From NCBI GenBank assembly GCA_028283825.1, contig JAPWJW010000003.1, positions 2,418,501 to 2,482,500 on the forward strand: DNA of 64,000 nt. Direction: 5' to 3'. Of this stretch, positions 8,591-19,832 are shown piece after piece. The translations under genes and the position numbers were made by a program. This stretch comes from Azospirillaceae bacterium (GTDB lineage: Bacteria > Pseudomonadota > Alphaproteobacteria > Azospirillales > Azospirillaceae). The number at the start of each line of letters is the position of its first letter. The first letter of the stretch is position 1. A model generated the notes under the pieces. It made no database searches. It was not told where the DNA came from and worked only from the letters and a program-made list of their open reading frames with translations.

Positions 8591-9574
8591 TCAGCGGCGC
8601 ATTGCCCCCACAACACGGTCCAGCGCACCGATCTCGTCGAACGCCAGCGTCACCGGCAGGGTGAAAACGGCGCTTTGCAGCGCGGCAGGCAGTCGCACCC
8701 AGTCCTTTTCCGTCGTCAGCGGCACCGCCCCCTGGGCTTCCGCCCGGGCCAGCAGGTGGGCGATTTCGTCCCCCGTATAGGGATGATGATCGGCGAAGGA
8801 GACTGTTTCGATAACGGAAAGGCCTAGCTCACGGCAGGTATCGAAGAACTTCTGGGGCCGGCCGATGCCGGCGAAGGCCAGCACCGGCCGGCCGGCCAAG
8901 GTCGCCGCCACCGCCGCGTCCGGTACCAGGCGGGCCGTCAGCACCGGCAGGCCGGGGGCCAATGCCGCCACCTGCGCCGTGGCGCCGGTGCGATCCGCCC
9001 CCACCAGCACCAGGCCCTGCGCCCGGGCCAGGCCGTCGGCCAGATCCTCGCGCAAGGGGCCGGCGGGAATGACCCGGCCGTTGCCGAAGCCCGCCCCGCC
9101 ATCGACCACCAGCAGCGACAGGTCCTTGGCCAGACGCGGGTTCTGGAAGCCGTCGTCCATCACCACCGCTTCGGCCCCGCCGGCCCGCGCGGCGCGGGCG
9201 CCGGCCAGGCGGTCGGCAGATATCCAGGCGGGGGCGCTGGCCGACAACAGCAGGGGCTCGTCGCCCACATCGGCGGCACTGTGCCGGGCGGGATCGACCT
9301 GGAGGGGCCCCGTCAGGCGTCCGCCGTATCCACGGGATAGGTAGTGGGCGGCTAGGCCCCGCGCCCGCAGGTGCCGCATCACCGCCTGGGCCAGCGGCGT
9401 CTTGCCCGCCCCGCCCGCCACCAGGTTGCCGACGCAGATGACGGGGATGCCGGCGGACTGCGGCACCGTCCCGGCCTGCCGTCGCCGCGCACCCGCCGCG
9501 TAGGCATGGCCCAGCGGCGCCAGCAGGGCCGCCGCCAGCCCGGGGGGGCGGTACCAGAAGCCGGGCGCCCTCAC
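8591..9574 (-). CDS. lpxK: Tetraacyldisaccharide 4'-kinase
   Basis: Phosphorylates the 4' position of the lipid A disaccharide to make lipid IVA, at the cytoplasmic face of the inner membrane. 327 residues, normal for the family. An N-terminal amphipathic/hydrophobic segment (about 8-28) is followed by the Walker A motif GNLVAGGAGKTP (Lys58), and HYLSRGYGG, VMDDGFQNP (Walker-B-like) and SFADHHPYT are all present. Its start overlaps the waaA stop in an ATGA, so the two are translationally coupled. The order waaA-lpxK then acyltransferases gives a compact Kdo/lipid A operon. Confidence 0.95.
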   Translation of the reverse strand: MRAPGFWYRPPGLAAALLAPLGHAYAAGARRRQAGTVPQSAGIPVICVGNLVAGGAGKTPLAQAVMRHLRARGLAAHYLSRGYGGRLTGPLQVDPARHSAADVGDEPLLLSASAPAWISADRLAGARAARAGGAEAVVMDDGFQNPRLAKDLSLLVVDGGAGFGNGRVIPAGPLREDLADGLARAQGLVLVGADRTGATAQVAALAPGLPVLTARLVPDAAVAATLAGRPVLAFAGIGRPQKFFDTCRELGLSVIETVSFADHHPYTGDEIAHLLARAEAQGAVPLTTEKDWVRLPAALQSAVFTLPVTLAFDEIGALDRVVGAMRR

Positions 9575-10875
9575 GGGGCTGCCGCCTTCAGCGAAACGTC
9601 CTGGTGCAGGCCGGCTTGGGCCAGCAGGGGCGCCAGGGCGGCCATCACCCGGTCCACCGCACCCCTATTCTCTTCCGCCACGGCCAGGGCGGCCTGGGCC
9701 TGGGCGTCGCGGCGGATGGGATCGGTCAGCAGCTGGCGCACCGCTTCCGCCAGGGCATCGACATCGGGCGCCCGCACGGCGCCGCCCGCCGCCTCCAGCG
9801 CTGTGGCGATCTCCGCGAAGTTCTGCATGTGCGGGCCGTAGATGACGGCGGCCCCCAGTTGCGCCGGTTCGATGGGGTTGTGTCCGCCCACCGGCACGAA
9901 CGACCCGCCGATGGCGGCCACCGGCGCCAGGCGGAAGAACAGGCCCAGTTCCCCCAGCGTGTCGGCCACGTGCACGGGATCGGCCAGGCCGGGCAGCTTG
10001 CCTTCCGACCGGCGGCTGACCGTCAGCCCCTGGGCCTGGATGGCCGCCGCGACCGCGGCCCCCCGCGCCGGGTGGCGGGGCACCACCACGGTCAGCAGGC
10101 CGGGGATGCGGTGGGTCAGCATGCGGTGCACCTGTGCCGCCAGCGCGTCTTCACCCGGGTGGGTGCTGGCGAAAACCCAGCGCGGCCGTCCGTCGGTGGC
10201 CCGGCGCAGGGCCGACAAGGCCTGGGTGTCGGCCGGCAGGGGGGATGTGGAGTATTTCAGGTTGCCGACGCAGCGCACGTCGCCCAGGCCCAGGTCGCGC
10301 AGGCGCCCCGCCTCCAACGCCGTCTGCGCCAGCGCCAGGCGGAAGGTGGACAGCAGGCGGCGGGCCGTGCGCGGCGCGCGGCGCCAGTTGCGGTGGCTGC
10401 CCGCCGACAGCCGCGCGTTGACCAGGGCGGTGGGCACGCCGTCCCGGCGCAGGCGGCGCAGCAGGTTGGGCCAGAATTCCGATTCGATCCACAGTGCGGC
10501 GTCGGGGCGCCAATGGTCGGCGAAACGCTTCACCGCCGCCGGCAGGTCCACCGGCACGAACTGGTGGATGGCGCCCGGCGGCAGGCGCTGGGCCATCAGG
10601 GCGGCGGAGGTCACGGTGCCGGTGGTGACCAGTACGGTGGGCGCCGGCGCCAGGGCCAGCAGCCGGTCGATCAGCGGCAGCACGGCCATCGACTCGCCCA
10701 CGCTGGCGGCATGCAGCCAGATCAGCTTGCCCGCCGGACGGGGCAGGCCGGGATGGCCCAGCCGTTCCCCCAGGCGCCGGGGGTCCTCCTTGCCCGCGGC
10801 CAGCCGGCGGGCAAGCAGGCGGCGGACGGCGGGGCCGGCCAGGGCGGTCAGCCCGCGATAAAGCGCTTCCAGCAT
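9571..10875 (-). CDS. waaA: 3-deoxy-D-manno-octulosonic acid (Kdo) transferase
   Basis: Transfers Kdo from CMP-Kdo to lipid IVA, the first step of LPS core assembly. 434 residues. The N-terminal membrane-anchor helix (LYRGLTALAGP) is followed by the acceptor domain with HAASVGE, whose Glu is the family's catalytic base. The nucleotide domain carries FASTHPGED, PRHP, GGSFVPVGGHNPIEPA and the final GPHMQNF. The ATG at 10875 (MLEALYRG) is chosen over an upstream in-frame codon at 10917 because family members begin at this helix. It is first in the waaA-lpxK-acyltransferase run. Whether it adds one, two or more Kdo residues cannot be read from the sequence. Confidence 0.95.
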   Translation of the reverse strand: MLEALYRGLTALAGPAVRRLLARRLAAGKEDPRRLGERLGHPGLPRPAGKLIWLHAASVGESMAVLPLIDRLLALAPAPTVLVTTGTVTSAALMAQRLPPGAIHQFVPVDLPAAVKRFADHWRPDAALWIESEFWPNLLRRLRRDGVPTALVNARLSAGSHRNWRRAPRTARRLLSTFRLALAQTALEAGRLRDLGLGDVRCVGNLKYSTSPLPADTQALSALRRATDGRPRWVFASTHPGEDALAAQVHRMLTHRIPGLLTVVVPRHPARGAAVAAAIQAQGLTVSRRSEGKLPGLADPVHVADTLGELGLFFRLAPVAAIGGSFVPVGGHNPIEPAQLGAAVIYGPHMQNFAEIATALEAAGGAVRAPDVDALAEAVRQLLTDPIRRDAQAQAALAVAEENRGAVDRVMAALAPLLAQAGLHQDVSLKAAAP

Positions 10876-10975
10876 GGGGTGGGGTTCGGACCGTGAAGTG
10901 GGGGGCCACCCTACCACCCGGGTGAAGGCGGCTTCAACGGACGGTACCCCAGCCTTGCGCGCCCGGCTTACCCCT

Positions 10976-12019
10976 TCAGTTGGGCACGACCTCCTCGACC
11001 GGCGTTTCCAGCACCGGATGGCCCCGGAAGGGGCGCAAATTGTTCAGGAACTGTGCTGCCGACGCGGACCAGGAGAAGGTCAGGGCGTGGCGCCGGCAGG
11101 CGTCGCCGGGGATATCCAGTGCTGCCAGGGCGGCCTTTTGCAAATCCTCGCCCAGCACGGCGACGTCGGATCCGGCCAACACGTCCAGCGGGCCGGGCAC
11201 GGGGAAGGCCGCCACCGGCACGCCCGACGCCAGCGCCTCCAGCAGCACCAGGCCGAAGGTGTCGGTGCGCGAGGGGAAGACGAAGACGTCGCCGGCGGCA
11301 TAATGCCGGGCCAGTTCCTCGCCATGCTTGGCGCCCACGAACTGGGTGGCCGGGTACTTGTCCCGCAGGGTGTCCAACTGCGGGCCATCGCCCACCACCA
11401 CCTTGGTGCCGGGCAAGTCCAGGGACAGGAAGGCCTCGATGTTCTTCTCCACCGCCACCCGGCCGACATACATGAAGATGGGGCGGGGGAAGGGCAGGAA
11501 GTCCTTCTCGCGTGGCCGGAACAGGGTGGTGTCCACGCCCCGCGACCAGCGCTTGATGTTGCGGAAGCCGCGATCCGTCAGGTCGGTCTCGATCGACGGC
11601 GTCGCCACCATGACGGCCGACGCCGGGGCATGGAAGCGCCGCACCAGGGCGTAGCTCAGGCGCAGCGGAATGGGCAGGCGGTCGCGGACATATTCCGGGA
11701 AGCGCGTGTGGTAGGCGGTGGTGAAGGGGATGCGCCGGCGCAGGCAATAGCGCCGGGCGGCCAGGCCCAGCGGGCCTTCCGTGGCGATGTGGATGGCGTC
11801 CGGCCCGATCTCGTCGATCATGCGGCGCAGCTTGGCCCCGGGCTTCAGCGCCAGGCGGATTTCCGGGTATGTCGGCATGGGCACGGTGCGGAAGCGGTCG
11901 GGGGCGATGACCTCGACCTCATGACCCAGCTGGCGCAGTTCGTCCCGCGTTGTGGTCAGGGTGCGGACCACGCCGTTCACCTGGGGGTGCCAGGCGTCGG
12001 TGACGATCAGGATCTTCAC
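10976..12019 (-). CDS. GT4-type glycosyltransferase, candidate glycolipid synthase
   Basis: Retaining GT-B glycosyltransferase of 347 residues. It begins at a GTG (12019) giving the typical MKILIVTDAWHPQVNGV start. It carries TAYHTRFPEYV, VATPSIETDL, the linker VGRVAVEKNIEAFL, and the donor-binding DTFGLVLLEALASGVPV. This resembles the MgtA/SqdX-like lipid and mannosyl transferases. It overlaps the metallophosphoesterase before it by four bases (GTGA), so the two form one translational unit. That pairing matches the plcP-agt arrangement for replacing phospholipids with glycolipids, where this protein would glycosylate diacylglycerol. The role is inference; the fold is clear. The nearby waaA-lpxK block leaves an LPS role possible. 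Confidence 0.8.
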   Translation of the reverse strand: MKILIVTDAWHPQVNGVVRTLTTTRDELRQLGHEVEVIAPDRFRTVPMPTYPEIRLALKPGAKLRRMIDEIGPDAIHIATEGPLGLAARRYCLRRRIPFTTAYHTRFPEYVRDRLPIPLRLSYALVRRFHAPASAVMVATPSIETDLTDRGFRNIKRWSRGVDTTLFRPREKDFLPFPRPIFMYVGRVAVEKNIEAFLSLDLPGTKVVVGDGPQLDTLRDKYPATQFVGAKHGEELARHYAAGDVFVFPSRTDTFGLVLLEALASGVPVAAFPVPGPLDVLAGSDVAVLGEDLQKAALAALDIPGDACRRHALTFSWSASAAQFLNNLRPFRGHPVLETPVEEVVPN

Positions 12020-12849
12020 GCTGCAGCCTTCTGCGTCGTCTTCTCGGCCTTGGCCGGGTCCCGCGCCACGGCGCGCTTGCGCACTTCGTCCGCCCAATGA
12101 ATGATCTCCAGCGTGCCGTCGGCGTGTTCGACCAAGGCGGTGCATGATTCCACCCAGTCCCCATCGTTGCAGTAGAGGATGCCGTCCATGTCGCGCATCT
12201 CGGCATGGTGGATGTGGCCGCAGATGATGCCGTCCACCTGGCGGCGGCGGGCCTCGTCGGCCAGCGCCTGCTCATAATTCCCGATGAACTCCACCGCCTT
12301 CTTGGTGCGGTTCTTCAGGTAGGCGGACAGGGACCAGTACTGGAAGCCCAGGCGGCGGCGGGCGGCGTTCAGCCAGGTGTTCAGGGTCAGCAGCACCGTG
12401 TAGGCGCTGTCCCCGACATAGGCCAGCCACTTGGCGTATTTCACCACGGCGTCGAACTGGTCGCCGTGCAGGATCAGGAAGCGCCGGCCATCGGCCGTGG
12501 TGTGCACCGTGTCTTCCAGGATGGTGACGCCGCCGAACTGCAGCCCGATGAAGTCGCGGAAGACTTCGTCATGGTTGCCGGGGATCATGAAGACCTTGGC
12601 GCCCTTGCGCACCCGGCGCAGCACCTTCTGCACCACATCGTTATGGGCCTGCGGCCAGAACCAGCCCTTTTTCAGGCGCCAGCCATCGACGATGTCGCCC
12701 ACCAGGTACAGGTAGTCCGACTCCGTGTGCTTCAGGAAATCCAGAAGCATCTCGGCCTGGCAACCCCGGGTGCCCAGGTGAAGATCGGACAGCCAGATGC
12801 TGCGATAACGCCGCGTCGTCTCGTGTTCCGTCTCCATGTCCGTCTCCAT
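12016..12849 (-). CDS. Metallophosphoesterase, LpxH/PlcP-like
   Basis: Calcineurin-like phosphoesterase, 277 residues, with all metal motifs in order: SDLHLG, VGDIVDGW, PGNHDE, LHGDQFD and CGHIHH. The family (COG2908) contains LpxH (UDP-2,3-diacylglucosamine diphosphatase) and the phospholipase-C-like PlcP of rhizobia. Direct coupling to a lipid-type glycosyltransferase, and a diacylglycerol kinase divergent 145 bases away, favour the PlcP role of cleaving phospholipid head groups to diacylglycerol; the LPS genes downstream keep LpxH possible. Start: ATG at 12849; the ATG at 12837 has a better-placed GGAG. The divergent spacer has one CTGTCAA resembling half a Pho box, not a full one. Confidence 0.85.
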   Translation of the reverse strand: METDMETEHETTRRYRSIWLSDLHLGTRGCQAEMLLDFLKHTESDYLYLVGDIVDGWRLKKGWFWPQAHNDVVQKVLRRVRKGAKVFMIPGNHDEVFRDFIGLQFGGVTILEDTVHTTADGRRFLILHGDQFDAVVKYAKWLAYVGDSAYTVLLTLNTWLNAARRRLGFQYWSLSAYLKNRTKKAVEFIGNYEQALADEARRRQVDGIICGHIHHAEMRDMDGILYCNDGDWVESCTALVEHADGTLEIIHWADEVRKRAVARDPAKAEKTTQKAAA

Positions 12850-12993
12850 GCTTAACGCCCCCGCGCCCGGAATGACCCACACAGACAATCAATAGTAATG
12901 TTGACAGCGCTATACCCCAGCATGTAGGGCAAGACAAATGGTGATCGGCACATTCCCAGGACTTCACCATATATTCATGGGGCATTCATAAAT

Positions 12994-14010
12994 ATGTCTT
13001 CCGCCCTTCACTTGACTGTCACGGATGCTATGCCGGCAGAAACGGCGCGTCATCTTTTGGTCATCCATAATCCGGTGGCGGGGCGCCGCCGGAAGGGAAT
13101 GATGGGGCGGGTGGTGGATGCCCTGCGCCAGGGTGGGGCGGCCGTGACCGTGGTGGAAACCACCGGTCCCCGCGATGCCGAACGGCTGGCCGGCCTGGCC
13201 GCCGCCGGCACCCTGACCGATGGCCGCGTTCCCGACGCGGTGGTGGCCGCCGGCGGCGATGGCACCATCAATGAGGTGGTGAACGGCCTGCTGGCCGCGT
13301 CCGGCGGCCGGCTTCCCGCATTGGGGCTGATCCCCCTGGGCACGGCCAACGTGCTGGCGGCGGAGCTGGACCTGCCCTGGGGAGTGGACGACCTGGCGCG
13401 CACCCTGGCGCGGGCGGCACCCCGCACCATCCATGCCGGCCGGGCCAACGGCCGGCTGTTCACCATGATGGCCGGCGTGGGCCTGGACGCCCATGTGGTG
13501 GAGGGGGTGGATCCGGCGGTGAAGCGGCGGCTGGGCAAGGGCGCCTATATGCTGGAAAGCCTGGCGCAGATCGCACGCTGGCCCAACCCGTGCTACCAGG
13601 TCACGGTAACGGACGCGGCGGGGGCGACCAGCCGGCACGAGGTGGCGTCCTGCATCGTGGCCAAGGGGCACTTCTATGGCGGGCGGTTCATTTGCGCACC
13701 CGCCGCTCGGCTGGATGCGCCGGGGTTTTACGCCTGCCTGTTCGAGACGTCGGGTCGCCTGGCGGCCCTGCGCTATGGTGCGGCGCTGGTCACCGGGCAG
13801 TTGGCCCGCTGGGGTGCGCTCGACGGTGGCTGGACGGAAGGTTTGGGCTACCGCGTGCTGCCGGCGGCCCGGGTACGGATCGAGGGACCGGTGGACGACC
13901 CGGTGCAGGGGGATGGCGACACCATCGCCCGCCTGCCGGTGGATATGGAAACGGCGGCACCGTTAACCGTACTGGCGCCGCCGCTCCGCCCCGTGTCCCG
14001 TCTGCCCTGA
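12994..14010 (+). CDS. Diacylglycerol kinase family lipid kinase
   Basis: 338-residue DAGK/YegS/LCB5-type kinase: IHNPVAGRRRKG at the start, the nucleotide motif AAGGDGTINEVVNGL near residue 87, and LIPLGTANVLAAELDLP. It would phosphorylate diacylglycerol or a related lipid at the inner membrane. Two starts are possible: 12994 has a poor ribosome site and adds 12 atypical residues, while the ATG at 13030 follows CGGAT and gives a more usual start. It diverges from the metallophosphoesterase/glycosyltransferase pair. If that pair makes and uses diacylglycerol, this kinase would return excess to phosphatidic acid. A hairpin follows the stop. Confidence 0.85.
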   Translation: MSSALHLTVTDAMPAETARHLLVIHNPVAGRRRKGMMGRVVDALRQGGAAVTVVETTGPRDAERLAGLAAAGTLTDGRVPDAVVAAGGDGTINEVVNGLLAASGGRLPALGLIPLGTANVLAAELDLPWGVDDLARTLARAAPRTIHAGRANGRLFTMMAGVGLDAHVVEGVDPAVKRRLGKGAYMLESLAQIARWPNPCYQVTVTDAAGATSRHEVASCIVAKGHFYGGRFICAPAARLDAPGFYACLFETSGRLAALRYGAALVTGQLARWGALDGGWTEGLGYRVLPAARVRIEGPVDDPVQGDGDTIARLPVDMETAAPLTVLAPPLRPVSRLP

Positions 14011-14052
14011 AGGGCGCTTTTGAGGCAGATCATCCCGCCGAAAGGCGCCCTT
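14010..14052 (+). terminator. Hairpin after the lipid kinase gene
   Basis: AAGGGCGC (14010-14017) pairs with GCGCCCTT (14045-14052) across a 27-base loop. There is no T tract, so it is at best a weak terminator. The loop contains TTGAGGCAGATCAT (14020-14033), a 14-mer also found before hemN. Confidence 0.4.
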
Positions 14053-14139
14053 GTACTATAGTAGGACCCAACCAAACCTGGATGCGATCAGGGGGCGGTT
14101 GACCCCGCCCCTGTCGCGGGTACTCTGCCAAATCAAATA

Positions 14140-14475
14140 TTAACGGCCCGCCTGGGCGCCGGCCTCGGCGGTGGCGCGCGGCACGCGGCCACGCCACACG
14201 GACAGGCATTCGTCGGCGCTCTCACCCGTGCCGATGCAATACCAGCCGCGGCGGTCGTTGAAATACAGGCGATAGGTGCCGCGGCGGTCACGCTCGAAAC
14301 GGAAGACCGGGCGGTCGAGATTGGGGAAACGAACGATCAGCTGGTCATGATCCGGCGCGGTCTGGCGCGTCACGGCTTCCCACAGCCCACGCTCCAGCTT
14401 GGGCTGGGCGACGCTGTTCCATTCAGTCAGATCGAAGGGGGTGAAGCGGGCAGAGGAGAAGGGGACGACAGTCAT
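14140..14475 (-). CDS. Small conserved-looking hypothetical protein
   Basis: 111-residue protein I do not recognise. It has no signal peptide or membrane helix and is rich in Arg, Asp and aromatics (FRFERDRRGTYRLYFNDRRG then WYCIGTGE), which suggests a small beta-rich domain. Ribosome-site-like GGTGAG precedes the ATG, and codon use matches neighbours. It is transcribed away from the ATP synthase operon. A 17-bp palindrome lies 38 bases before its ATG, suggesting the gene is repressed or activated by a dimeric regulator. Confidence 0.65.
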   Translation of the reverse strand: MTVVPFSSARFTPFDLTEWNSVAQPKLERGLWEAVTRQTAPDHDQLIVRFPNLDRPVFRFERDRRGTYRLYFNDRRGWYCIGTGESADECLSVWRGRVPRATAEAGAQAGR

Positions 14476-14778
14476 GACTCACCAGCACTCTGCCACCCTG
14501 GATCATTCGGATGTCCGGACGGTCCGGACTTTTAGGTCGGTGCGCCGGGTGGCTTTGGCGCGTTGAGGGGACTATGCCCCCCCAACTGTTAATGGCGCCT
14601 TAAAGGCCCCCGCTCACCCATGGGATAGTATGCCTTCGATGGAGTGATGCAGTTGCGCCCTGCGGCGCCCTGTGTTATGTGCACGACGCCCGACGCCGGG
14701 GTGCTTAGCCCACGGCTCGGACCTACATTCATAAGGCCCTGAAATCCTTCAGGTCTGCGGATTAACCGAGGTTTCCAG
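14476..14778. other. Long leader upstream of the ATP synthase operon
   Basis: 303 bases without a gene. It holds the 17-bp palindrome above and the promoter of atpHAGDC, which must lie here. I see no convincing -35/-10 pair or open frame. The final 60 bases contain AAATCC-TTCAGG and an AT-richer run before the GTG start of atpH. Confidence 0.5.
14513..14529. promoter_or_regulatory. Palindrome GTCCGGAC-G-GTCCGGAC, candidate operator
   Basis: Two copies of the self-complementary 8-mer GTCCGGAC separated by one G, forming a 17-bp perfect inverted repeat. It sits in the divergent spacer between the 111-residue gene and atpH, 38 bases from the former and 250 from the latter. Its form and position suit a dimeric repressor site; the regulator is unknown. 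Confidence 0.5.
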
Positions 14779-15339
14779 GTGGCATCCCAAGGGACAGTCG
14801 TATCCGGACTGGCGGCCCGCTACGCGGCGGCGCTGTTCGACCTTGCCGACGATCAGAAGGCGCTGGACCAAACCGCGCAGGATCTGACGTCGCTCAAGCA
14901 GATTCTCGCCGACAGCGCAGACCTGCGCCGCGTCGTGCGCAGCCCCGCCCTGTCGCGTGCCGATCAGGCCCGCGCCATGGAAGCGGTGCTGGCGCAGGCG
15001 GGCACGTCGGAACTTGTGCGCAAGTTCGTCGGCCTGGTGGCGCAGAACCGCCGCCTGTTCGCGCTGGACGGCATGATCGTCGCCTTCCTCGCCGAACTGG
15101 CCCAGCGCCGGGGTGAGGAGACGGCCACCGTCATCTCCGCCCAGCCGCTGTCCGACACGCAGTTGGTCGAGATTACCGACGCCTTGAAGAAGGCCTTGGG
15201 CTCTAAGGTTACCGTTGCCGCCAGCGTCGACCCGGCGCTGTTGGGCGGCATGATTGTTAAGGTCGGGTCGCGCATGATCGATAGCTCCGTGCGCACCAAA
15301 TTGACCAAGCTCAAAATCGCCATGAAAGGGGTTGGCTGA
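14779..15339 (+). CDS. atpH: ATP synthase F1 subunit delta
   Basis: Peripheral-stalk subunit linking the F1 head to the b subunits. 186 residues. The N-terminal helical domain ([14 protein letters not shown]) and C-terminal [20 protein letters not shown] motif identify it. It starts with GTG, with AGG a few bases upstream. First gene of atpHAGDC; its TGA overlaps the atpA ATG by one base. F0 genes are absent, as usual in alphaproteobacteria, where they form a separate operon. Confidence 0.96.
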   Translation: MASQGTVVSGLAARYAAALFDLADDQKALDQTAQDLTSLKQILADSADLRRVVRSPALSRADQARAMEAVLAQAGTSELVRKFVGLVAQNRRLFALDGMIVAFLAELAQRRGEETATVISAQPLSDTQLVEITDALKKALGSKVTVAASVDPALLGGMIVKVGSRMIDSSVRTKLTKLKIAMKGVG

Positions 15340-16868
15340 TGGAAATCCGCGCCGCAGAGATTTCCGCGATCCTGAAGCAGCAGATCGCGAATTTCGGTAC
15401 CGAGGCCGACGTTGCTGAAGTGGGCCAGGTGCTCTCGGTCGGCGACGGTGTGGCCCGCATCCACGGGCTGGACAAGGTCCAGGCCGGTGAGATGGTCGAG
15501 TTCCCGGGCGGGATCAAGGGCCTGGCCCTGAACCTGGAAGCCGACAATGTCGGCGCCGTGATCTTCGGCGACGACCGCGCCATCAAGGAAGGCGACACGG
15601 TGAAGCGCACCGGCGCCATCGTCGAGGTTCCGGTGGGCCGTGGCCTGCTGGGCCGCGTGGTGGACGGCCTGGGCAACCCGATTGACGGCAAGGGCCCCCT
15701 GGTCGATGTCGAGCGCAAGCGCGTCGAAGTGAAGGCCCCCGGCATCATTCCGCGCAAGTCGGTGCATGAGCCCATGCAGACCGGCCTGAAGGCGGTGGAC
15801 GCCCTGGTGCCCGTCGGCCGTGGCCAGCGTGAGCTGATCATCGGCGACCGCCAGACCGGCAAGACCGCCGTGGCCCTCGACGCCTTCATCAACCAGAAGG
15901 GCATCAACGCCGTCGGCGATGAGTCCAAGAAGCTGTACTGCATCTACGTCGCCGTGGGCCAGAAGCGCTCCACCGTGGCGCAGATCGTGAAGACGCTGGA
16001 AGAAGCCGGCGCGATGGAATACTCCATCGTCGTGGCCGCCACCGCGTCCGAACCGGCCCCCCTGCAGTACCTGGCGCCCTACACCGGCTGCGCCATGGGC
16101 GAGTTCTTCCGCGACAACGGCATGCACGCCCTGATCGTGTACGACGACCTGTCCAAGCAGGCCGTCGCCTACCGTCAGATGTCCCTGCTGCTGCGCCGTC
16201 CGCCGGGCCGCGAAGCCTACCCCGGCGACGTGTTCTACCTGCACAGCCGCCTGCTGGAACGCGCCTGCAAGATGGCCGACAGCTACGGCGCCGGCTCGCT
16301 GACGGCCCTGCCCATCATCGAAACCCAGGCGGGTGACGTGTCGGCCTACATTCCGACCAACGTCATCTCCATCACCGACGGCCAGATCTTCCTGGAAACG
16401 GGCCTGTTCTACCGGGGCATCCGTCCGGCCATCAACGTCGGCCTGTCGGTCAGCCGCGTCGGCTCCGCCGCCCAGATCAAGGCGATGAAGCAGGTTGCCG
16501 GCACCATTAAGCTGGAACTGGCCCAGTACCGCGAAATGGCCGCCTTCGCCCAGTTCGCCTCGGACCTGGATGCCGCCACCCAGCGCCTGCTGAACCGTGG
16601 CGCCCGCCTGACCGAACTGCTGAAGCAGCCGCAGTACAGCCCGCTGCCGGTGGAAGAGCAGGTGGTGTCGATCTTCGCCGGCGTCCGTGGCTTCCTGGAC
16701 AAGGTCAAGGTCGACGACGTCAACCGCTTCGAGGCGCGCTTCCTGGACGAGATCCGCAGCAAGGGCCAGGACATCCTGACCGCGATCCGCACCGATAAGC
16801 AGATCAGCAAGGACACCGAGGAAAAGCTGAAGGCCTTCCTGGAGAGCTTCTCCAAGGTTTTCGCCTGA
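15339..16868 (+). CDS. atpA: ATP synthase F1 subunit alpha
   Basis: Non-catalytic nucleotide-binding subunit of the F1 hexamer. 509 residues, full length. The N-terminal barrel is followed by the P-loop GDRQTGKT near residue 170, and by [17 protein letters not shown], which includes the family's conserved Arg-finger region. The ATG overlaps the atpH stop, suggesting coupled translation. A 9-bp perfect hairpin separates it from atpG. Confidence 0.98.
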   Translation: MEIRAAEISAILKQQIANFGTEADVAEVGQVLSVGDGVARIHGLDKVQAGEMVEFPGGIKGLALNLEADNVGAVIFGDDRAIKEGDTVKRTGAIVEVPVGRGLLGRVVDGLGNPIDGKGPLVDVERKRVEVKAPGIIPRKSVHEPMQTGLKAVDALVPVGRGQRELIIGDRQTGKTAVALDAFINQKGINAVGDESKKLYCIYVAVGQKRSTVAQIVKTLEEAGAMEYSIVVAATASEPAPLQYLAPYTGCAMGEFFRDNGMHALIVYDDLSKQAVAYRQMSLLLRRPPGREAYPGDVFYLHSRLLERACKMADSYGAGSLTALPIIETQAGDVSAYIPTNVISITDGQIFLETGLFYRGIRPAINVGLSVSRVGSAAQIKAMKQVAGTIKLELAQYREMAAFAQFASDLDAATQRLLNRGARLTELLKQPQYSPLPVEEQVVSIFAGVRGFLDKVKVDDVNRFEARFLDEIRSKGQDILTAIRTDKQISKDTEEKLKAFLESFSKVFA

Positions 16869-16878
16869 TCCCGTAAAC

Positions 16879-16906
16879 GGCGGGCGGTCCCCCGGGGCCG
16901 CCCGCC
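16879..16906 (+). other. Intercistronic hairpin between atpA and atpG
   Basis: GGCGGGCGG (16879-16887) pairs perfectly with CCGCCCGCC (16898-16906). There is no T tract, so it is more likely an mRNA stabiliser or processing signal that protects the upstream alpha-subunit message than a terminator. Confidence 0.6.
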
Positions 16907-16938
16907 AGTCCAGTTCTCCTAGGAAGTGAAGGCACGGC

Positions 16939-19316
<2,378 letters not shown>

Positions 19317-19333
19317 TCGCCTGAGTAGTACCG

Positions 19334-19366
19334 GGACGGAGGGGGCGTGCCCCTTCCGTCCGTTTT
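19334..19366 (+). terminator. Terminator-like hairpin between atpD and atpC
   Basis: GGACGGAGGGGG pairs with CCCCTTCCGTCC (one G-U pair) around a four-base loop, followed at once by GTTTTCTT. Strong GC stem plus T-rich tail is the form of an intrinsic terminator, yet atpC continues 40 bases later. It probably lowers or uncouples epsilon expression relative to beta. Confidence 0.65.
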
Positions 19367-19406
19367 CTTGAGACGTCTGAACACGTCGCCGAACGGAAGT
19401 CCCATC

Positions 19407-19832
19407 ATGGCCGATAAGGTTGAATTCGAGCTGGTGTCGCCGGAAAAGCTGCTGGTTTCCCAGCCGGTGGACATGGTGGTCGTCCCGGGCAGTGAAGGCT
19501 ACCTGGGCGCCCTGCCGGGCCACTCCCCCCTGATCACCACGCTGAAGCCGGGCGTCATCGACATCTATCTCGATGGCATCACCACCATCAGCAACCGCAT
19601 CTTCGTCGCCGGCGGCTTCGCCGAAGTGACGGAGACCCGCTGCACGGTGCTGGCGGAAGAGGCGGTCGAGGTGTCCGCCCTGGACCGCGCCACGGTCGAG
19701 CAGCAGGTGAAGGACCTGTCCGAGGATCTGGCCGATGCCGCGGATGAGGCGCAGAAGCGCGCGGCCGAGGCCAAGCTGCTGGTGGCGCAGGCCAAGTTGG
19801 AAGCCCTGGGCGCTGGACCGGCCGGCCATTAA
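19407..19832 (+). CDS. atpC: ATP synthase F1 subunit epsilon
   Basis: Inhibitory and coupling subunit of F1. 141 residues from MADKVEFELVSPEKLL. The N-terminal beta-sandwich includes PGSEGYLGALPGHSPL; the C-terminal helical hairpin is Ala/Glu-rich. A longer frame opening at 19347 reads through the hairpin and is rejected as the start. Last gene of the operon. Confidence 0.96.
   Translation: MADKVEFELVSPEKLLVSQPVDMVVVPGSEGYLGALPGHSPLITTLKPGVIDIYLDGITTISNRIFVAGGFAEVTETRCTVLAEEAVEVSALDRATVEQQVKDLSEDLADAADEAQKRAAEAKLLVAQAKLEALGAGPAGH

Noticed and set aside
14020-14033. FNR-like box behind the lipid kinase
   Set aside because: Lies in a hairpin loop after a gene with no promoter or gene start nearby; probably chance or a shared sequence.
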